From Avena insularis (taxonomy: Eukaryota; Streptophyta; Magnoliopsida; Poales; Poaceae): 64,000 nt of DNA. A program made the position numbers and the translations under genes. The stretch spans positions 159,750,149 through 159,814,148 of the forward strand of contig CM042697.1 of the NCBI GenBank assembly GCA_023614405.1. The letters run 5' to 3'. This document shows positions 57,712-64,000 of the stretch, one piece after another; positions within the stretch are counted from its first letter, which is position 1; each line of letters starts with the position of its first letter. The notes beneath the pieces are model-generated. The model ran no database searches and was not told the origin of the DNA. It was given only the letters and a program-made list of their open reading frames with translations.

Positions 57712-59012
57712 TTACATAGTGATAAATCTAACACCCATCAAGTTCTGGTGTTGATCATGTTTTCCTCTAGGGAGAGTTTTAGTCAACGGATCTGCTACAT
57801 TGAGATCCATATGTACTTTACAAATCTTTATATCTCCATCCTTGACATGCTCGCGGATGGAGTGAAACCGGCGCCTAATATGCTTGGAATGCTTGTGAGA
57901 CCTTGGTTCTTTGGCATTGGCAATGGCACCATTGTTGTCATAATAGATCACCATTGGGTCCAACGCGTTTGCAACCACTCCTAGTTCGGATATGAACTCC
58001 TTCATCCAAATCGCTCGAGCCGCTTCAAGCAAAGAACATATTCGGCCTCCGTTGTTGATCCCGCCACCACAGGTTGTTTGGAGCTCCTCCAACTAACCAC
58101 TCCGCCATTCATGAGAAATACATATCCTGATTGAGACTTAGAGTCATCCGGATTAGTGTCAAAGCTAGCGTCAACATAACACTTAGCGACGAGCTCTTCT
58201 TCACCTCCATATACAAGAAACATATCCTTAGTTCTTCGTAAGTACTTGAGGATATTCTTGACTGCTCTCCAGTGTTCCGAACCTGGATCCGATTGGTACC
58301 TACTAGTCAAACTAATAGCATGTGCCACATCCGGTCTTATACATAGCATGGCGTACATTATAGAGCCTATGGCTGAAGCATAGGGGACTTTGTCCATTAT
58401 CTCTCTTTCTTCCGCCGAAGCCGGACTTTGAGTCTTACTCAATGTCTTGCCTTGCAACATAGGTAAGAACCCCTTCTTACTTCCGTCCATTTTAAACTTC
58501 TTTAAAATCTTATCAAGGTATGTACTTTGCGATAGCCCTATTAGGCGCCTAGATCTATCTCTATAGATCTTTATGCCTAATATGTATAACGCTTCACCTA
58601 GGTCCTTCATTGAAAATTTGCTGTTTAGATAACTTTTAACACTGTTTAAAAGATCTATATCATTTCCGATCAATAATATGTCATCCACATATAATATCAG
58701 AAATGCCACATTGCTCCCACTCACTTTCTTGTAAATACAAGCTTCTCCATAAGTTTGGACAAATCCAAACTCTTTGACCACCTCATCAAAGCGGAGATTC
58801 CAACTTCGTGATGCTTGCTTCAATCCATAGATGGATCGCTGAAGCTTGCACACCTTGTTAGCATCCTTAGGATCGACAAAACCCTTTGGTCGTATCATAT
58901 ACAAATCTTCTTCAATGTTACCATTGAGAAACGCGGTTTTGACATCCATCTGCCATATCTCATAATCGAAATATGCAGCAATTGCTAACATAATCCTAAC
59001 CGTCTTTAGCAT
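57712..59012 (-). pseudogene. copia reverse transcriptase and RNase H
   Basis: The long frame (59012-58002) has MDVKTAFLNGN, KLQRSIYGLKQASR, catalytic YVDD within FLILYVDDILLIGN, and the RNase H start CYVDASFD. A frameshift near 58005-58030 moves the RNase H C-terminus to the frame 58092-57712, which has WMKEFISELG, an IYYDNNGAI segment with the catalytic Asp, and SKHIRRRFHSIREHV. It ends about 30 bp before the polypurine tract. The enzyme pair copies element RNA into DNA. Upstream, at 59079-59081, a TGA stands where Arg is usual (YKA-stop-LVAKGF), again a CGA-to-TGA type change. Confidence 0.9.
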
Positions 59013-59511
59013 CGCTACGGGAGAGAATGTCTCATCGTAGTCAACTCCTTGAATTTGTCGAAACCCCTTTGCGACAAGTCAAGCTTTATAGATGGTCACA
59101 TTACCATCAGCATTAGTTTTTCTTTTGAAAATCCATTTGTTCTCCATGGCCTTTCGGTCGTGAGGTAATTCCACCAAGTTCCAAACTTGATTTTCATACA
59201 TGGATTCCATCTCGGATTTCATGGCTTCTAACCATTTGTTGGAATCCGGGCTCATCATCGCTTCTTCATATGTCGTAGGGTCATAATTTTCATCAACCAT
59301 GAAATTCATGACAGGATTCCGTACAGCTCGGGAGCTGCACGCGTCCTGCTAGACCTGCGAGGTTCGGTAGTACTCTCTTTCGGAGTTTCATGATCATTAT
59401 CATTAGTTCCTTCTTCAACAGGTGAAGCCAACTCCGGAACAACTTCCGGCCAAGGCTACTCGCCATACTTTGAAGAGAAGGTTCAATAACCTCTTGAGTT
59501 CTACCTTCCGA
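59013..59511 (-). pseudogene. copia Pol linker and start of reverse transcriptase
   Basis: The 59309-59079 frame carries EEAMMSPDSNKWLEAM and NKWIFKRK, the conserved entry into copia reverse transcriptase. The linker at 59310-59511 is split among frames; pieces such as EPRRSSRTRAAPELYG can be read. The stop at 59079 and at least one indel break continuity with the integrase frame. Confidence 0.75.
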
Positions 59512-60825
59512 CTACTCACACCTTTCATGAAACTCTTTCTCTAGAAAGGATCCATTCTTGGCAACAAAAACCTTGCCCTCAGATCTGTGATAGAAGGAAT
59601 ACCCAATAGTTTCCTTAGGGTATCCTATGAAGACGCATTTTTCCGCTTTGGATTCGAGTTTATCCGGTTGAAGTTTCTTCACATAAACATCGCATCCCCA
59701 AACTTTAAGAAATGACAGCTTAGGTTTGTTTCCAAACCACAATTCATACGGTGTCTTTTCAACGGATTTAGATGGTGCCCGATTTAAAGTGAATGAAGCA
59801 GTTTCTAGTGCATAACCCCAAAATGACAACAGCAAGTCCGTCAGAGACATCATAGATCGAACCATATCTAATAAATTACGATTACGACGTTCCGACAAAC
59901 CATTTCGCTGTGGTGTTCCGGCAGGCATGAGTTGTGAAACAATTCCACACTCTTTCATGTGAGTGCTAAACTCGTAACTTAGATACTCACCTCCACGGTC
60001 AGACCGTAGAAATTTGATCTTTCTATTACGATGATTTTCCACTTCATTCTGAAATTCCTTGAACTTTTCAAAGGTTTCAGACTTGTGTTTCATCAAGTAG
60101 ATATAACCATACCTACTCAAATCATCCGTGAAAGTAACAAAATAACGATATCCACCTCGCGCCGACACACTCATTGGACCACATACATCACAATGTATGA
60201 TTTCCAATAAATCTGTCGCCCATTCCATTGAACCGGAAAACAGCGTTCTAGTCATCTTGCCCATAAGGCATGGCTCACATGTATCAAATGATTCAAAATC
60301 AAGTGATTCCAAAAGTCCATCTGAATGGAGCTTCTTCATGCGTTTAACGCCAATATGACCTAGACGGTAGTGCCACATATATGCGGATATATCATCATTA
60401 AGTTTAATCCTTTTAGCATCAACATTATGAATTTGTGTAATATTATCATTGAGATCTAATAGAAATAAACCATTCATCATCGGTGCATGACCATAAAAGA
60501 TTTCATTCATATAAATGGAACAACCATTGTTCTCAGATTGAAATGAATAACCACTTCGCATCAAACACGATCCAGATACAATGTTCATGCTCAGTGCAGG
60601 CACCAGATAACAATTATTCAAGTTTATAACTAATCCCGACGGCAAATGGAGAGGCAGCGTTCCGACGGCAATCACATCAACGCTTGATCCATTGCCGACA
60701 CGCATCTTGACCTCACCCCTTGCCAGCGGTCGCTTGTTCCGCAACCCCTGATTCGAGTTACAAATATTAGCAACTGAACCGGTATCAAATACCCAGGTGC
60801 TACTGTGAGCACTAGTCAAGTACAC
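59512..60825 (-). CDS. copia protease and integrase
   Basis: An open frame of 437 codons. It begins within the protease (WVFDTGSVANIC, with catalytic DTG), followed by the pre-integrase HHCC finger (HYRLGHIG...CEPCLMGKM), and the integrase core with Asp (IHCDVCGPM), Asp (RSDRGGEYL) and Glu (GLSERRNR), then GYALETASFTLNRAPSKSVEKTP and the C-terminal FIGYPKETIGYSFY segment. All catalytic residues are present. Processing releases protease and integrase, which inserts element cDNA. Upstream, a TAA at 60847-60849 in the same frame cuts it from the zinc knuckle. Confidence 0.93.
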   Translation of the reverse strand: MYLTSAHSSTWVFDTGSVANICNSNQGLRNKRPLARGEVKMRVGNGSSVDVIAVGTLPLHLPSGLVINLNNCYLVPALSMNIVSGSCLMRSGYSFQSENNGCSIYMNEIFYGHAPMMNGLFLLDLNDNITQIHNVDAKRIKLNDDISAYMWHYRLGHIGVKRMKKLHSDGLLESLDFESFDTCEPCLMGKMTRTLFSGSMEWATDLLEIIHCDVCGPMSVSARGGYRYFVTFTDDLSRYGYIYLMKHKSETFEKFKEFQNEVENHRNRKIKFLRSDRGGEYLSYEFSTHMKECGIVSQLMPAGTPQRNGLSERRNRNLLDMVRSMMSLTDLLLSFWGYALETASFTLNRAPSKSVEKTPYELWFGNKPKLSFLKVWGCDVYVKKLQPDKLESKAEKCVFIGYPKETIGYSFYHRSEGKVFVAKNGSFLEKEFHERCE

Positions 60826-60829
60826 ATCA

Positions 60830-61724
60830 ATAACATGTATATCATATTAACCTTTGTTTGCCTTGCCGGCCTTCTTGTCTGCCAAATACTTGGGGCAGTT
60901 GCGCTTCCAGTGGCCAGTCCTTTTACAATAGTAGCACTCGGTATCAGACTTAGGTCCAACTCGGGGTTTCTTTTTTGAGCAGGGCAGGCTTGCCGCCCTT
61001 ACTTCCCTTTCGTTTTCCCTTCTTGTCTTTCTTGAAACCAGTGTTCCTATTGATCATCAACACTTGATGTTCCTTTTTGATCTCCACTTCTGCAGTTTTA
61101 AGCATTGACAGAAGCTCGGGGAGAGACTTCTTCATGCCTTGCATATTATAGTTCATCACAAAGCTCTTATAGCTAGGTGTCAGAGACTGCAGAACACGAT
61201 GGATGCCTAAGTCAATGGGAATCATTATTCCCAAGGACACAAGCTTATCGGCGTAACCCGACATCTTGAGTACATGCTCACTAACGGAGTTGTGCTCTTC
61301 CATCATGTAGCTAAAGAACTTTTACGGCGTTGTAGCTCTCTACAACAGCATGTGTGTCGAAAATCATTTTCAACTCACCCATTGTATCAAATGCATTGCC
61401 GTTTTTGAAACGCTTTCGAAGTTCCGGCTCTAGCCCATACAATATGCCGCAATGAACTAAGTTGTGGTCCTCCTGACGAGTCTGATAGACATTCTTCTCC
61501 TCGTCAGGGGCATCCTCAAAAGGTGGGGGGCCTAGTGGCGCTTCTAGCACGTATTGCTTTTGTGCAGCAGAGAGGAGAATCCTCAAATTCATGGCCCATT
61601 CGGTAAAGTTGCTACCGTTCGTTGCAAGTTTCTCTTTCTCCATGAACACATTGAAATTAAGCGTGGTGCCATCTACAACAGAATTTGTAAAGTTTAGACT
61701 AAGTGTATGATAGATTGAGTTCAA
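60830..61724 (-). pseudogene. copia Gag
   Basis: The N-terminal frame (61724-61311) has EKEKLATNGSNFTEWAMNLR and QKQYVLEAPLG, the UBN2-type Gag core. A one-base loss near 61310 shifts to the frame 61306-60950 (EEHNSVSEHVLKMSGYADKL), and another shift near 60970 leads to the CCHC zinc knuckle CYYCKRTGHWKRNC (about 60890-60935), followed by Lys-rich text and TAA 60847-60849. Gag packages element RNA. Compared with the Gag remnant at 11997-12408 it is far better preserved. Confidence 0.85.
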
Positions 61725-61736
61725 CTAATCCATATT

Positions 61737-62711
61737 ACGAATGAACTCCCACTCAAAAATGACATCCCTCGTGCCTTTTTGGTGATTACATGAACCAAAT
61801 CCACTATACCAAGTCCGATCATCACGTGAGTCGGTATAGCTTCAAAGGCGAGCATCAAATGGGCATCATATCTACTATATGACTCATGCTTAACCTTTCG
61901 GTCCGTGTTCCGAGGCCATGTCTGTACATGCTAGGCTCGCCAAGTTAGAACCTTAGTATTCGCGTGTGTAACTGTTTTACACCCGAAATATGGTCGTGGA
62001 TCCAAGAACACTCGATCATCACGTGATGTCTTGGAGCGACGAAAACATAATCGGTGCATACTAAAGGAAGAACACATTCTTATCTTGATATTTAAATGAG
62101 GGATCATCTTATTATGCTAACAAAGCGCTAAACAAGCAATATAAGAATCTATCAAACATCACATGTTTATTAGTGAAATGATATGGTTCCCGCATATGAT
62201 CTCTATCATGTGCATCGTGGTATGATCACTATCATACCCATATGTGTAAGTCCAAGGTCTATGGAGATTACATGTTATGTATGTTGTAAGAGTATCATCT
62301 CATACTTCTACTTACAACATCACCATATAAACACTAGCCCAGCAACAATCTAAACTAGACGCCTCTAATTTATCCATTGCAAGTTTTACGTGGCTTAGGG
62401 CTTTCGAGATAGAACCGTTCTTACCTACGAACATGAACCACAACGAGGATAAACAAATTGTTGAAAACTCGTTGCAAAATAGATATTGACTATAGTAGGA
62501 GAGACAGACACCCGCTAGCCACTTATGCAAACTAGTTGCATGTCAAGCGTGGAACAGGTCTCATGTGCGAGGACATGTAAAGTTTGTCCGGGCCGCTTCA
62601 TCCCACTATGCCACCAATGTCCAAAATTACAACTAAGGAGCAACAACATGATCATCATCGCCCACATACTCATATGTGTACTACCCGTGTAAAGCATCTA
62701 CGCATAAACCC
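61737..62711 (-). other. copia 5' untranslated leader
   Basis: About 970 bp between the primer site and Gag with no ORF of note, normal for this family, where the leader holds packaging and dimerisation signals. Confidence 0.6.
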
Positions 62712-62724
62712 GGCTCTGATACCA
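62712..62724 (-). promoter_or_regulatory. copia primer-binding site (tRNA-iMet)
   Basis: On - TGGTATCAGAGCC, full match to the initiator tRNA-Met 3' end, 1 bp from the LTR. Confidence 0.95.
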
Positions 62725-62725
62725 C

Positions 62726-64000
62726 TATAGGGTTCGCAGCATAGAAAACAAAAATTTTCCTACGATGTGAACTATGTACCAAGATCTATCTATTAGATAC
62801 AAACAACGGGCGGATGTATATCCGTATAGAACATACCCTTGAAGACCGACAAAGCTTAACGAGTTCAACTCGTGGTTGATGTAGACGATCTCTTGCCGAT
62901 CTCAAGATCGAGAGGAAGTCCTAGCGCCACAAATCAGCAGCGCATCCGTGCTCGCACACACGTTCGAGGCACCGAGCAACCTCCGCCTCCTCTCTCCAGC
63001 GATGCAGCGGAAGCACAACTCTTTCTTGCCGAATAGCCACCGGGAACATGTATCTCGCTAGTCCGAGACCATGGGGGATAAATTCTAGTGGGGGAGAGAG
63101 ACCCTTCACGAGGAGGTGTGAGTGAGAAGTGAGGAGAGGGGCTCCTTTTATAGTAGGAGGGGGGGCACCCAAGGGGGTGGCCTCCGGCCATGGGGGATGC
63201 CCCCTCCCCTCCTTCATTCATGTGGGTGGACACTCCACTCACAAAATGGCCCTTCAATTTTCTCCACTCAAAACCCACTCAAATTCCTATTAAATTTCCA
63301 CCAAATTTAATGCAAACTCTCATTAAATAAAACTCTTTAATTTTTATTCAGAATTTTGTCAATTACTTTAATGACAAACATTCACAAATAAGCCCTTGCT
63401 AGAATTCTATTTCACATGCATAACCACTTTATGCAATTTCACCCGAAAACCTGTTTCGGTATCTAGTGAAATAAATTCCTGCGCTTGTTCATTCTTTCAG
63501 CATGAAACTTTTGCTCCAATTAGATGTCAGTGTCTATTAAGTGTGTCACCCTACGGTTCGTGAATAATGTGGACATGATCGAGACCCCTCTCGGATCAAT
63601 AATCAGAAGCGAGATCTGGAGACCCATACTGACTCCCACACATTCAACGATGACTTTCTTGTGATCGTAGGAACCTTTTTACGCTAGTATCTTAATCCCT
63701 TTGTTTCACGATATATTACATGTCCGAGATTCGATCATCGGTATCTCCATACCTAGTTTGATCTTGTTACTGACATGCACTCTTTTCTTGTTCCTGTGAT
63801 ATAACATTCTAGTGATCAAATCACTTGCTTGCAAGCTAATCAATGTGATATCACCGAGAGGGCCCAGAGCATATCTATCCATCATCGGGATGAACAAATT
63901 CCACTCTCGATCCATGAGCCTCAATTTAACACTTTATTAGTTCTGAATCCATCTTTATAATCACCCTGTTACGGTGTGACGTTTGATGTTATCAAGAAAC
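62726..64000 (-). repeat. copia 5' LTR, cut by the window edge
   Basis: Matches 43202-44460. Its terminal CA on - has changed to TA (TATAGGG on +, where the other copy has TGTAGGG). Contains the 106 bp missing from the other LTR. Short ORFs inside are chance. Confidence 0.9.

Larger units (their letters stand above)
43202..64000 (-). mobile_element. Angela/BARE-like Ty1/copia element carrying a nested gypsy insertion
   Basis: The 3' LTR is in two parts (43202-44460 and 57398-57679) around the gypsy element at 44461-57392. A polypurine tract lies at about 57680-57700 (on - AGTGGGAGAC before the LTR), pol and gag run from 57712 to 61724 on -, then the leader, primer site 62712-62724, and the 5' LTR from 62726 past the window edge. 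Net LTR length is about 1.54 kb in the left copy. The left target flank is GGTGA (43197-43201); the right flank is outside. Confidence 0.9.

Overview
This is eukaryotic intergenic DNA from a grass, most likely a Triticeae or related Pooideae species. It is almost entirely transposable elements. The evidence is the Angela/BARE-type copia elements, Athila-type gypsy elements with a TGGCGCC primer-binding site, long-LTR chromodomain (Tekay-like) gypsy elements, a CACTA terminus and a Helitron, stacked by nested insertion. I see no host gene that looks intact, no tRNA or rRNA gene, and no CRISPR array. The tribe-level assignment is inference from element types, not from a search.

Layout. 1-1203: 3' exons of a Ulp1-like (peptidase C48) gene, + strand, with a frameshift next to the catalytic Cys. 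About 2568-11461: a decayed autonomous Helitron (HUH Rep plus PIF1-like helicase). It has a triplicated exon-like repeat upstream, a tail holding an RNase H-like fragment and a GC-rich block, and a clear CTAG 3' terminus at 11461. 11462-12408: remnant of an old copia element (gag on -). 12409-21242: an Athila-like element on the - strand that lacks recognisable pol, carries an unassigned ORF, and is split by a 3.5 kb solo LTR (15715-19207, target duplication CCTAT). 21243-22033: one end of a CACTA transposon. 22034-35514: a Tekay-like gypsy element (+) with a 4.6 kb 5' LTR and a truncated 3' LTR; its polyprotein is broken by many small indels. 35515-36629: unexplained low-copy-looking DNA with a diverged tandem repeat.

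36630-40529: a truncated, degenerate Angela/BARE-like copia (-). 40530-43201: LTR, primer site and gag of an Athila-like element (+), interrupted at 43202 by a second, much better preserved Angela/BARE-like copia (-) that runs off the right edge. Inside the 3' LTR of that copia sits an almost intact 12.9 kb Tekay-like gypsy element (44461-57392, -, duplication GTAAT) with a 1348-codon open reading frame. The order of insertion is therefore Athila-like, then copia, then gypsy.

How the parts work together: each retrotransposon supplies its own LTR promoter, primer site, Gag, protease, integrase, reverse transcriptase and RNase H. The Helitron supplies Rep-helicase for rolling-circle transposition. 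The most unusual content is the block of two to three extra ORFs (52446-53942) between the 5' LTR and gag of the nested gypsy element, each starting directly after a 3'-splice-site-like YAG, and the unassigned ORF of the pol-less Athila-like element. A caution: where paired LTRs can be compared, AT-rich stretches are nearly identical while GC-rich stretches differ by many short indels, so some frameshifts in this window may be consensus errors.
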